A DNA stretch of 64,000 nt from Candidatus Promineofilum glycogenicum (GTDB lineage: Bacteria; Chloroflexota; Anaerolineae; Promineifilales; Promineifilaceae): assembly GCA_016707605.1 (NCBI GenBank), contig JADJHJ010000006.1, positions 186,001 through 250,000 of the forward strand, given 5' to 3'. This document shows, in pieces, positions 45,942 to 54,938 of the stretch. The stretch's first letter is position 1; every line of letters starts with the position of its first letter. Both the position numbers and the translations under genes were made by a program. Below the pieces are notes generated by a model, which saw only the letters and a program-made list of their open reading frames with translations, did no database searches and was not told where the DNA came from.

Positions 45942-47031
45942 GATACACCTCATCGAACAGCACCGCCCACTGGTCGCGTACCGTGGCCCAGCCGCACGAC
46001 TCGGCCAGGCGGCGGCCGTTGGCCGACAGCGCCGCAGCCAGTTCCGGCTCGCTCAGCAGGCGGCGCACCGCTTCAGCCATCGCCGTCGCGTCGCCATCGG
46101 GCACGAGCAGCCCCGTCTGGCCATCGCGCAGCAGGTGGGGGATGCCGCCGACGGCCGTGGCCACTACCGGCAGCCCGAACGCCCCTGCCTCCAGCACGCT
46201 AACGGGCATATTATCGACGTGGTTGGTGTTCAGATAGATGTCGTGGGCGGCGAACTCGTGCGCCTTGGCCTCCGGGCCGAGGAAGCCGGCGAAGCGCACC
46301 GCCTCGCTCAGCCCCAGCGCCGCGGCGTGGGCCATGATCGTCGCCTGTAGCCCCTTCTCCTGCCCGGCCATCGTCAGCGTCGCCGCCGGGTGCGTCTGGC
46401 GCAACTCGACCAGCGCGTCGACGGCCATCTGGGGGTTGTAAAGCTCCTGGAAGGTGCGCATCCATAGCAGGCGCGGGGCGATGGTCGGCCGGTGGCGGTA
46501 CGGGTACGCCTCGATGTCCAGCACGTTTGGGATAACGTGGATGCGCGCCGCCAGCTCAGGGAACTGGCCAAAGACGTGGGCCAGATAGGGCGACGGCGCG
46601 ACGACAGCGGTCAAACGCCCCAACACGCCGCGCACCAACCGCTGCTTCTTCTGCGCCAGCTCCGGCAGCGCGCCGCCATGCAACACGCCCGCCTGGCGCA
46701 GGCCCAGTTGGCGACACAGCGCGCTGGCCACGTCGGCAATGGCGAATCCGTTGCCGCCGTAGACCTGGTGGATGACAAGGTCGATCTCCTTGCGCCAGGC
46801 GACCAGCGAGCGCAACGTATCGGCCAGCCGCGGCAGCCGGGCCGGAATGTGGGACGTGGCCAGCACAGGGTAGCCGGCCTCATGCAGCAGCCCGGCGAGG
46901 ATCTCGCCCTGGCTTGTGACCCAGCCGGGATTGACGCCCAGCATGGGGCCAACGAAACAGAGGCGCAGCCGGGCGACTTTGGCCGGCGCGATAGTTGAGA
47001 ACGATGGTGGCTTAATGTTTAACGTGTCCAT
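45925..47031 (-). CDS. GT4 glycosyltransferase
   Basis: 368 residues, intact. GT-B fold: N-terminal LRLCFVGPMLGVNPGWVTSQ, and a C-terminal nucleotide-sugar domain with FAAHDIYLNTNHVDNMPVSV, where the LEAGAFGLPVVATAVGGIPH segment supplies the conserved Glu. The acceptor and sugar are unknown. The start overlaps the preceding GT4 gene by about 20 bases, and the end overlaps the CapK-like gene, so translation is coupled along the run. Confidence 0.88.
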   Translation of the reverse strand: MDTLNIKPPSFSTIAPAKVARLRLCFVGPMLGVNPGWVTSQGEILAGLLHEAGYPVLATSHIPARLPRLADTLRSLVAWRKEIDLVIHQVYGGNGFAIADVASALCRQLGLRQAGVLHGGALPELAQKKQRLVRGVLGRLTAVVAPSPYLAHVFGQFPELAARIHVIPNVLDIEAYPYRHRPTIAPRLLWMRTFQELYNPQMAVDALVELRQTHPAATLTMAGQEKGLQATIMAHAAALGLSEAVRFAGFLGPEAKAHEFAAHDIYLNTNHVDNMPVSVLEAGAFGLPVVATAVGGIPHLLRDGQTGLLVPDGDATAMAEAVRRLLSEPELAAALSANGRRLAESCGWATVRDQWAVLFDEVYHARLA

Positions 47032-48220
47032 TACTATGCAGGGGCGACAAAAGCGGCGCGGCCGGCCGCGGCGCGGGCAAGTCGATGTCCCAGACGCGCG
47101 CGAACAGCCGCCGCACGGCGTCTTGATAATGGCGATAGCTGAACTGGGCCGCGGCAGCCACGCCCGCCTGGCTGGCTGCCTGCCAGGCGGCGGGGTCGCC
47201 GGCGTAGGCCATGACCGCCTCGGCCATGCCGGCTACGTCTTCGGGCGGGCGCGTGGCCCCCGCGCCGGCCGCGGCCAGGATTTGCGGCATGCTGGAGACG
47301 GCGCTGGTGATGGGAACCGCGCCGTAGGCCATGGCCTCGCTCAGCACCTTGGGCCACCCCTCGGACAGTGACGGGTGCAGAATGAAGTGGGCCGCGGCGT
47401 CGAAGCGACCGACCTCGGCCGGCGACACCCAGCCGTGGAACGTCACCCCGCGCAATCCCTGCTCGGCCACCCACGCCTCATAGCGCGGCCGATCCGGCCC
47501 GTCGCCCAGCACGTGCAACTGGCAGGTCACCCCCCGTTGCTGTAGGGCGGCAGCGATTTGCAGGGCGCGGCCCGTGCCCTTGGAGTCGTTCAGCGCGCCG
47601 ACGGTGAGCAGCACCAGCGGCGACGATAGTCGCTTGCCGGCCGCCGCCGCCCGCCCGGCGACCAGTTCGTCGTCGGTCAGCGAAGGGTTGTGAAAGCTGA
47701 CGACGTGGGCCGGCTGGCCGGGCCACTGGCCGTTGACCGTGACCACGCCGCGGTGGTGGTTGGCGGCCAGCCAGCGGCGCTGCAAGGCATAGGACCAAGG
47801 CTCGCCGCCGTCGGGCTGCCAGTTGCCGGCGTACTTCACCCAGCGCGGCCCCGGCCGCCGCGCCGCGCGCAACAGGGCCAGCGCCAGCATACTGATGTTG
47901 GCCGGGCAGCGCACGTGGACGGCGTCGGCCCGGCCCAACTCGTCGCGGATGGCTGCGACGTAGGCCGGATAGAGTCGGGCCACGTCGAGCTTGGCGCGCA
48001 GCGTCTCGCCGCCGGCCGGGGCCACCGGCCGCAGGCGCAGTCGCGGCGACGTATAGGGCAGGGCACTGCCGGGCGCGGCCTCGCCATAGACCGGGGCGAC
48101 GTGGACGACTTCGTCGAACAGTTCCGACAGATAGTCCAGTTCGCGCACGGTCGGCCCCCAGCCGACGAGTTGGCCGGCGGCGCGGTAGTGGGGGGTGTGG
48201 GAGATGATGAGTAGACGCAT
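47012..48220 (-). CDS. GT4 glycosyltransferase
   Basis: 402 residues. N-terminal MRLLIISHTPHY, then VLLTVGALNDSKGTGRALQI opening the C-terminal domain, LHVLGDGPDRPRYEAW and HPSLSEGWPKVLSEAMAYGA with the conserved Glu. Start ATG 48220 has no ribosome site because a repeat begins 5 nt upstream; the open frame upstream of it is repeat sequence. It is translationally coupled to the next gene. Confidence 0.88.
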   Translation of the reverse strand: MRLLIISHTPHYRAAGQLVGWGPTVRELDYLSELFDEVVHVAPVYGEAAPGSALPYTSPRLRLRPVAPAGGETLRAKLDVARLYPAYVAAIRDELGRADAVHVRCPANISMLALALLRAARRPGPRWVKYAGNWQPDGGEPWSYALQRRWLAANHHRGVVTVNGQWPGQPAHVVSFHNPSLTDDELVAGRAAAAGKRLSSPLVLLTVGALNDSKGTGRALQIAAALQQRGVTCQLHVLGDGPDRPRYEAWVAEQGLRGVTFHGWVSPAEVGRFDAAAHFILHPSLSEGWPKVLSEAMAYGAVPITSAVSSMPQILAAAGAGATRPPEDVAGMAEAVMAYAGDPAAWQAASQAGVAAAAQFSYRHYQDAVRRLFARVWDIDLPAPRPAAPLLSPLHSNGHVKH

Positions 48221-48224
48221 GGCA

Positions 48225-48338
48225 AGTGACGAGTTACGAATGACGAGTGACGAGTTCAGAGTCCGCAGCCTCAGACGTGGGGCGGGTGGCGGCCTCAGCC
48301 CTCTCCCCAACCCTCTCCCACAGGGCGAGGGGGTTCGC
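48225..48338. repeat. GACGAGTTACGAAT words plus CCCTCTCCC hairpin
   Basis: Tandem TGACGAGT words (48225-48260), then a hairpin of CCCTCTCCCCAACCCTCTCCC with GGGCGAGGGGG (48297-48338). The hairpin arm encodes the last residues of the upstream GT4 gene, whose stop is at 48295. Confidence 0.75.
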
Positions 48339-49500
48339 CCCCCTGCTCCCCCGCAGCGCCCACCACATCACGTAACAAGCGGTCGTAATCGGCCACGCGC
48401 TCGGCCCAGGTGGCGGAGGCGGCCAACTCGCGGGCGCGGTGGCCCATACGGCGGCGGGCGGCGTCGTCGTCCAGCAGGGCGATCAGGGCCGCGGCCGTGG
48501 CCGCCGGGTCGTCGGGCGGCACGCTGACGCCCGTCTCGCCTTCGCGGATGGCCTCAGTCAGACCGCAGCCCTGGCTGACAACGGCCGGCGCGCCACATAG
48601 CGCCGCCTCCTGCACTACGATGCCATACCCCTCCACGTCGCCCGCCGCCGTCTGGCGGCTGACCAGGACGAACAGATCGGCCAGGTTGTAAAGCGCCGGC
48701 AGGTCGCCCTCGGCCACCAGGCCGGTGAAGCGCACGGCGTGACCCACGCCTAACTGTTCGGCCAGGGCCATGTATTCGGCCTGCTTCTCCGGCAGCCCGG
48801 CCATGACGTAGACCACGTCGGGATGGACGGCCAGCACCCGCGGCAGGGCGCGAATGACCACGTCCTGCGCCTTGCGCTCGCAGACGCGACCGACGGTCAG
48901 CAAGACGCGCCGCCCCTCGACCGCCCAGAACGCCCGCAGCGCGTCCGTGGCCAGGCCGGGGCGAAAGCGCTCGCCGTCGGCGGCGTTGGGGATGACGACC
49001 AGGTGGCGGGGCCGGCCGGCCTGGCGCACGAGGTCGGCGGTGTAGTCGCTGACGGCGACGACGGCCGCCGCTCCGGCGATGGCCCGTGCCGTCAGTCCAC
49101 GGGCGGCGGCCGAAGCGCTGTGGAACTCCGTGCCGTGGCCGATAGCCACGTAGGACAGGCCGAAGAGGGGTCGCAGCACCCAGGCCAGCCACAGCGAGCG
49201 CAGACCACTGGCGACGACGACTTGCGGCCGGGCGGCGCGGATGAGGGCGGCGATGCCCCACAACCGGGCGACGGGCCACAGCCGGCCGTCGGCCCGCTCT
49301 GCCAGAGGCAGCACGATGAACGGCTGCCGCCGGTTGAAGGCGTCCCGCTCGGCCGGCGGCGCATACCCCTGCGACACGGCCACCGCCACCGCCCAGCCGC
49401 GGCCGCTCAGGTGGTGGGCCAACTGGTAGGCGTGGGTGCCGATGCCGCCCGGGCCGGGCGGAAACTCGCTGCTGAGCAGCAGCAGGCGAGGGACGCTCAC
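48295..49500 (-). CDS. GT4 glycosyltransferase with GTG start
   Basis: 401 residues. N-terminal LLSSEFPPGPGGIGTHAYQL (the Gly-rich acceptor loop), SDYTADLVRQAG, VLLTVGRVCERKAQDVVIRA and EGYGIVVQEAALCGAPAVVS with the conserved Glu. GTG 49500 overlaps the stop of the upstream gene (GTGA), which decides the start. The last 15 residues (GGEPPRPVGEGWGEG) are encoded by a CCCTCTCCC-type repeat and are unlikely to be functional. Confidence 0.86.
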   Translation of the reverse strand: MSVPRLLLLSSEFPPGPGGIGTHAYQLAHHLSGRGWAVAVAVSQGYAPPAERDAFNRRQPFIVLPLAERADGRLWPVARLWGIAALIRAARPQVVVASGLRSLWLAWVLRPLFGLSYVAIGHGTEFHSASAAARGLTARAIAGAAAVVAVSDYTADLVRQAGRPRHLVVIPNAADGERFRPGLATDALRAFWAVEGRRVLLTVGRVCERKAQDVVIRALPRVLAVHPDVVYVMAGLPEKQAEYMALAEQLGVGHAVRFTGLVAEGDLPALYNLADLFVLVSRQTAAGDVEGYGIVVQEAALCGAPAVVSQGCGLTEAIREGETGVSVPPDDPAATAAALIALLDDDAARRRMGHRARELAASATWAERVADYDRLLRDVVGAAGEQGGEPPRPVGEGWGEG

Positions 49501-50945
49501 CGCAGCCTCCCCGGCCGCGCGCCGAAGAGGGGCGCGGGCTGCGGCTCGGCCGGCTGTCGCTCCTCTTCGATCTTCCAGGCTACCAGCACCAGCGCCAGGG
49601 CGAACGGGATGGCGGCCACGCGCGTGGCACTGTGGAACATCATGGACAAGGCCCACACGGCCATCGACGCCGACATGGCCCGCCCCAGCCCCGGCGGGTT
49701 GCCCAGGTAGCGCCGCAACAACATCCAGCCCAGTATCGCCATTATCGCGATGCCGAACAGGCCATGCTCGCCCAGCAGGCGCGAGAATTCGGTGTGGGTA
49801 CCGATGCTATAGCCGAGGTAATACTCGTGGTAGATCATGGAGCCACCAACGCCCGCGCCCAGGATGGGGTATTCCTGGAAGGCCAACCAGTCGGACTGTA
49901 CCAGTTCAAGGCGGCCGGTTGAGTCGGTGCTCTGGAAGCGCTCGGTCACCGCCCCGGCGGACATGGTGTCGAGCCAGGGGTAAAAGCCGGCGAAGATGAG
50001 CGCCGTCAGCGCCCCGGTCAGCAACACAAACCGACCGCGGGCCGCCGGCGTCCGCCACAGGTGCAGGCCGAAGGCCAACCCGGCCAGAACCAGGCTATAA
50101 AGGCCGCCGCGAGAGAAGGTCAGCACGCCCTGGATGATCATGGCCACGGTCAGTAGGCCGATGACTAACCGCGCCGCGCGCGCCCGCGGCAGCAGGATGA
50201 GCAGGATGAAGCCGCACAGCGCGCCCAGGCTGAGCATGTTGGCCACCTGGTTGGCCCCGAAGTCGCCACTGCGCGTCCAACTGGAGCCGCGGCCGAATTC
50301 GGAGGTGAAATTGGCAATGGTGCTGTAACCGGCCAGGAAGAGAATGCCCACCGTCGGCGCCATCAACGCCAGCAACGCCCGCGCCGCCGTCGGGCGATTG
50401 ATCGGACGCGCCCAGAGGTACAGCCCGACCAGCACCAGGGCGAAGTAGGCCGACAGGTTGAAGCTGATCTCGTCGAAGGCCAGCGACGGCCCCAGGTCGA
50501 GCACCGACATGACTATCCCCGGCACGGCGGCGACGAGCAGAAACACCGGCATCACCGTGCGCAGTCGCGCGTCGCCGCGCCGCCACTCGCTCAGGAGGGC
50601 GACGACGGCCACCAGGACCAGCGCGTACTTGCCGAACTCCCAATTCACGCGCGCTTCGCCCATGCGCCACAAGACCTCAGCCCCGGCGATGTAGCTCATC
50701 GTATAGAGCACCCGGCGCGAACGACCGAGCCACGCCCAGCGCACGCCGAGCAGCGCCACCAGCGCCGCGTGGGCCGTGGCCAGCGGCCAAGCCGCTTCGA
50801 TGGCGTAGGCCAGCGGCATATGAACCAACAGGAAGAAGATCACCCGCAGGTTAAAGGACTCGGCCAGGCGGCGGGCCGAGTTCTCCGGCAGGCCGGTCAC
50901 CTTGTCGGGGACGATGGGTTCGCGCGTAAAGGGGGTCACGCTCAT
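49497..50945 (-). CDS. O-antigen polymerase/ligase-like (Wzy_C) membrane protein
   Basis: 482 residues with about eleven TM helices. A Wzy_C-like core is visible: LTFSRGGLYSLVLAGLAFGL, then a periplasmic loop with FQEYPILGAGVGGSM and YSIGTHTEFSRLLGEHGLFG, whose Arg and His residues are typical. It probably polymerises or transfers glycan outside the membrane. It overlaps both neighbours by four bases (ATGA and GTGA). With the gene at 28.7 kb this gives two such enzymes in the locus. Confidence 0.85.
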   Translation of the reverse strand: MSVTPFTREPIVPDKVTGLPENSARRLAESFNLRVIFFLLVHMPLAYAIEAAWPLATAHAALVALLGVRWAWLGRSRRVLYTMSYIAGAEVLWRMGEARVNWEFGKYALVLVAVVALLSEWRRGDARLRTVMPVFLLVAAVPGIVMSVLDLGPSLAFDEISFNLSAYFALVLVGLYLWARPINRPTAARALLALMAPTVGILFLAGYSTIANFTSEFGRGSSWTRSGDFGANQVANMLSLGALCGFILLILLPRARAARLVIGLLTVAMIIQGVLTFSRGGLYSLVLAGLAFGLHLWRTPAARGRFVLLTGALTALIFAGFYPWLDTMSAGAVTERFQSTDSTGRLELVQSDWLAFQEYPILGAGVGGSMIYHEYYLGYSIGTHTEFSRLLGEHGLFGIAIMAILGWMLLRRYLGNPPGLGRAMSASMAVWALSMMFHSATRVAAIPFALALVLVAWKIEEERQPAEPQPAPLFGARPGRLR

Positions 50946-52585
50946 AGCGATTGGTACTCCTCGGCCAGAGCCGGTTGGAAGGATGGGATGTCCGGGTAGC
51001 GGGCCAGTAGCGCCTGCCCGGCGGCCAGTCGCGCCCGGTTCTGCCGCCACGTGTCGGGCAAGAGGGCCAGCATGGCCGCCAGCCGCAGCCAGCGCCGCAC
51101 GCCGCGCTCCGAGCCGCGCAACGTGCCCACCGTGCGGATGAGCAGGGCTTCGTGGACCTGGGCCGGCGTGTAGTAGCGGCTCCACAGGTAGCCCTCGGTT
51201 GGGGCCAGGAAGTGGCGGCGCAGACCGCGGCGGCCGGTGGCGCGGGTCATGGCCCGCGCCTTGTGTTGGCGCAGGCCGCCGCGCGGCGCGTGCAGGTGCA
51301 CCACCGACGCCGCCGGGTTCAGCGCCAGCCGCCGCCCGGCCAGGTAGAGGCGCATGCCCAGGTCGCCGTCGGCCCGCTCGCCGCGCTCATAGGCCAGGTC
51401 GAACAGCCCGGCGTCGGCCAGCGCCGCCGTCCGCAGCAGGGCGTTGTTGGTCGGAAAGACGTCGCTGTCGCGCACCAGCCGGAACTCGGCCGGCAGCGCC
51501 CCCGCGCCGACCTCCTCGGCCACGCCGCACGAAGCATCGACGCCAAAGCGAGCCAGAAAGTCGAGGTGGCGGGCGATAAGATCGGGTGGCACCTCGTCGT
51601 CGTCATCAAGGAACAGCACCGCCTCGCCCCGGGCGGCGGCCAGCCCGGCGTTGCGCGACGAGCACTGCCCAGCCGTGTCGCGCCAGATAACCCGCAGGGG
51701 CAGGTCGGCGAAGCGCGCCGGCCATTCGCTGTCGCGCGCCGCCGCCTCAGTCTGGTCAACGACGATGATCTCCAGCGGCCGGACTGTCTGCTCGCGCAGT
51801 TGATCGAGCAGGTTGAACAGGTGCGGGTAGCGATCGAGCGTCGGGATGAGGATGGTGACGCTGGGCGATGCGCCCAGGCGCGTCTGGCCCGGCTCGGCGG
51901 CGTGCAGGACGTCCGGGGCGGGCACGCCGCCCGCCCCGCGCGACGCCGCCAGCGCCCGCCGCGTGGTCGCCAGCCCGGCCCCATTTCGCACTGTCCGCCA
52001 GGCCGCCCAGCCGGTCCACATCCGGCCGTAGCGCCGGCGCAGGAAGCGAAACTCGTCGGCCGGTGTCACCTCGGCCGGCGGCGAGACCGCGCCGGCCGGC
52101 AGCAGGTCGGGCACGTAGGCCATCAGCGCCCCGTGGCGGATCCAGCGGTGGCCGGCCTCCAGCGCCGCGCCGGCCAGGGTGTCGAAGCTTGCGTCCAAAC
52201 CGCCCAGGACACTCAATACCTCGGCGCGGACCAGACAGGCTCGCCACGACAGCCGCCACGACGTGGCCGGCCGCGCCAGGTCGGGGTCGCGGTTGAAGCG
52301 CCACGTCGGATCGACGAAATCGATGGCCCGCGGCAGCCCGGCCATGCCCAAGCGCAGCCCGGCGTGCCACACGTCGGCCGGCCCGGCCAGCAGGTCGGCC
52401 ACCAGTGCCACGTCGGGCGCGCCCAGGGCCACGTCCCAGAACAGGACGGCGTCGGCGCGCGGGGCCAGCTCGGCCGCGGCGCGGGCCAGAGCGGCCGGCG
52501 TGGACGCTACCTGGCGCGCTTCGCCCAGGGGCCAGCGTGGGGCGGGGCGGCCGTTGCTGTTGAGCCACAGGCAATCAACGCGCAT
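50942..52585 (-). CDS. GT2 glycosyltransferase with long N-terminal region
   Basis: 547 residues. The first 230 resemble a degenerate second GT2-like part (WHAGLRLGMAGLPRAIDFVD, GGLDASFDTLAGAALEAGHR). The real GT2 domain begins near 245 with PSVTILIPTLDRYPHLFNLL and continues with LEIIVVDQTEAAARDSEWP, metal site FLDDDDEVP and GERADGDLGMRLYLAGRRLA. ATG 52585 is chosen because GGAG lies about 7 nt upstream. It overlaps the upstream GT4 gene by 11 bases. Confidence 0.84.
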   Translation of the reverse strand: MRVDCLWLNSNGRPAPRWPLGEARQVASTPAALARAAAELAPRADAVLFWDVALGAPDVALVADLLAGPADVWHAGLRLGMAGLPRAIDFVDPTWRFNRDPDLARPATSWRLSWRACLVRAEVLSVLGGLDASFDTLAGAALEAGHRWIRHGALMAYVPDLLPAGAVSPPAEVTPADEFRFLRRRYGRMWTGWAAWRTVRNGAGLATTRRALAASRGAGGVPAPDVLHAAEPGQTRLGASPSVTILIPTLDRYPHLFNLLDQLREQTVRPLEIIVVDQTEAAARDSEWPARFADLPLRVIWRDTAGQCSSRNAGLAAARGEAVLFLDDDDEVPPDLIARHLDFLARFGVDASCGVAEEVGAGALPAEFRLVRDSDVFPTNNALLRTAALADAGLFDLAYERGERADGDLGMRLYLAGRRLALNPAASVVHLHAPRGGLRQHKARAMTRATGRRGLRRHFLAPTEGYLWSRYYTPAQVHEALLIRTVGTLRGSERGVRRWLRLAAMLALLPDTWRQNRARLAAGQALLARYPDIPSFQPALAEEYQSL

Positions 52586-53813
52586 GGTCGTCTCCCCCAT
52601 TTCCGCCGGCCGACTCGCGGTAGAAGCGGTCAAAGGCGGCGATCTGCGCCGCGGGCCGGAAGCAGGCCTGCGCCCGCTCGCGCCCGGCGGCGCCCATTTG
52701 CCGCCGCAGCGCCGCGTCGGCCGCCAGCCGGGCCAGCGCCTCAGCCAGCGCCGCCGGGTCGCGGCGCGGCGCGACGAAGCCGGTCAGGCCGTCGGCCACG
52801 TTCTCGGCCAGCCCGTCAGCGTCGCTGCACACTACGGGCAGGGCCATCGCCTGCGCCTCCAGCACGGCGTTGCCGAAGCCCTCCGACACCGCCGGGTGCA
52901 GGAAGACGTCAGCCCGGCGCAACTCATCGAGCACGTCGGCCGGCGGGCGCGGCCCCAAAAACTCCACCTCGGCCTCCAATCCCAGCCGGTGGCGGGCGAA
53001 GGCCAGCGGCTCCAAATATGCCCCGCCGCCGACGATGCGATAGCGCACCGGCACGCCCTCCGCCTTCAGCAGCGCTACCGCCTCCAGGCCATACTCGTAG
53101 CCCTTCTTCCACTCCAGCCGGCCGACGCTGAGCAGACGCAGCGGCCGGTCGCGGCCGATAGCCGCGTCGTCCGTAGCCGGCGCGGGACGGAAGCGGTCGG
53201 CGTCCACGGCCGGCGGGATGAGGGCGTGGGGCTTATCGGCCGGGCAGCCGCGCCGCAGCGCCCGCTGCCACAGATCATGCCCCAGGGTGTGGATGGCGTC
53301 GGCGTCGCGCCAGAGCGCGGCGTAGTGGTCGGGGTCGTCCAGGCCGACGTAGTTCAGGTCGTAGCCGCGGAGGCTGACGCTCAGCCGGCAGCCCAGACGG
53401 CGTTTGAGGTAGGTGCGGCCGGCGGCCAGCGCGCCGAACTCGAAATGGACGATATCGGGCGAGAGGGCGACGAGAGCCGCGTCGAGGTAGAACTGCCGCG
53501 CCGCCCGGCGCAGGCCGCCGCCCCAAGCCTGCCGCCAGTAGCGCAGCGTGGCCCGTGGCGCGCGCAGCAAGGTCAGCAACAGCGCCGGCAGCCATAGCAG
53601 CGCCGCTCGCGCCGCGCTGTCGTGGGGCCACTGGCGGTGGACGCGCCGCCGCAATGCCGGCCGGTTGGCCAGTTGCGGGAACGGCGTCCACGGGTCGGTG
53701 TCGGTGCAAACCACGTGAACGTCCCAGCCGGCCTCGGCCAGGCCGATGAACTTGCTGACGATGAACGTCTCCGACAGGCGCGGGAAGCGCGGCACGACCA
53801 GCACCAGTCTCAT
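52575..53813 (-). CDS. GT4 glycosyltransferase
   Basis: 412 residues. RLVLVVPRFPRLSETFIVSK at the N-terminus is typical of colanic-acid-type GT4 enzymes. SLRGYDLNYVGLD, LRLLSVGRLEWKKGYEYGLE and HPAVSEGFGNAVLEAQAMAL (conserved Glu) follow. ATG 53813 overlaps the stop of the upstream gene (ATGA). Closest family resemblance in this window is to the broken GT4 directly upstream, suggesting duplication. Confidence 0.88.
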   Translation of the reverse strand: MRLVLVVPRFPRLSETFIVSKFIGLAEAGWDVHVVCTDTDPWTPFPQLANRPALRRRVHRQWPHDSAARAALLWLPALLLTLLRAPRATLRYWRQAWGGGLRRAARQFYLDAALVALSPDIVHFEFGALAAGRTYLKRRLGCRLSVSLRGYDLNYVGLDDPDHYAALWRDADAIHTLGHDLWQRALRRGCPADKPHALIPPAVDADRFRPAPATDDAAIGRDRPLRLLSVGRLEWKKGYEYGLEAVALLKAEGVPVRYRIVGGGAYLEPLAFARHRLGLEAEVEFLGPRPPADVLDELRRADVFLHPAVSEGFGNAVLEAQAMALPVVCSDADGLAENVADGLTGFVAPRRDPAALAEALARLAADAALRRQMGAAGRERAQACFRPAAQIAAFDRFYRESAGGNGGDDHAR

Positions 53814-54938
53814 GTCGCCGCCACCTTGCGGAACAGGCCGGCAAAGGCGTCGGCCTGATCGTCGAGCCGGAAGTCGGCCAGCACGCGGTGGCGGCCGGCC
53901 TGGCCCATGCGTTGGCGCAGTTCGGGCGACGCGGCCAATCGGGCCAGGGCGTCGGCCGTGGCTGCTGGGTCGCGCGGCGGCACAAGGAATCCTTCCACAC
54001 CGTCGCCGACCGCCTCGGGCAGGCCGTCCACATCCGTCGTCACCACCGGCAGGCCGCAGGCCATCGCCTCCAGCACGGCGTTGGAGATGCCCTCGCTCAG
54101 GCTGGTCAGTAGGAAGGCGTCGGCGGCTTGCAAGCGGCCGACCACTGCGGCGGGACGCGGCGGCCGTGCCAGACGACGTGTTCTTGCAGGCCCAGGTCGT
54201 GGATAGTGTAGAGCAACCGCTGCCCCTCCGGGCCATCGCCGATGATGTCGAAGCGCACAGGTAGGCCGCGCTCGACCAGTTGGCGCACGGCCAGCAGGGC
54301 GTACTCGTACCCTTTGCGCCACAGGATGCTGCCGGTGGTGACGAGGCGGAAGGGGGTGTCTGGAGAAGAAGACCCTCTCCCTAACCCTCTCCCAAAGGGC
54401 GAGGGACGTCAGACCCTCTCTCGGAGGGTGGGGGGAGGGCGGGGCGGAAGAGGTTGGGATCGACAGCCGGGCGAATGACGACCGCCTTACGCGGGTCCAG
54501 GCCATAGCGAGCGGCCTCGTCGCGGATTTGCTGCGAGACGCAATGGACGGCCGTCGCCTTGCCGAAGGTCAATGCCAGCCCTTCGCGCAGCGCCGCCCGC
54601 TCCGGATTGTGCGGGGCGACGTTGATCTGCGAGCCGCGGCAACTGATGACCGACGGCGCTTCATCGAGCAGGGATTGGTAGACGATGGCCGAGGTATTCC
54701 ACGGGAAGTAGAGCGCGTCGTAGCCGCCGGTCAGCGGCGAGCGGCGCAGCCGGCGACCCACTACCCCCGGCAACCGCACAAGGCGCACGTTGGGCGGCAG
54801 GGCCGGGCCGGCCGTGGGGCGCTCGTCAACGGCCACAGTCACGTCCAGCTCGCGGCGGGCCAGCCCATCGATGAGGCGCATGATGAACGTCTCCGGCGGC
54901 CACTTCAGGCCGAGGATGAGCAGGCGAGGGGCGCTCAT
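53810..54938 (-). pseudogene. GT4 glycosyltransferase broken by repeat insertion and frameshift
   Basis: Three frames carry one gene. Residues 1-175 start MSAPRLLILGLKWPPETFIM and end FRPAL at about 54445, a second frame carries FDIIGDGPEGQRLLYTIHDL, and a third FLLTSLSEGISNAVLEAMAC to VAAT. A CCCTCTCCC-type repeat (54365-54441) sits between the first two and adds a stop. A one-base shift lies near 54150. The ATG overlaps the upstream stop and the stop overlaps the next ATG, so the operon structure is intact around a damaged gene. Confidence 0.78.
54365..54441. repeat. CCCTCTCCC-type repeat inside a GT4 gene
   Basis: ACCCTCTCCCTAACCCTCTC, a CAAAGGGCGAGGG return arm, then a second diverged hairpin to 54441. 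It interrupts the coding sequence between the two halves of a GT4 enzyme. Same family as 13324-13519 and 48297-48338. Confidence 0.78.
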
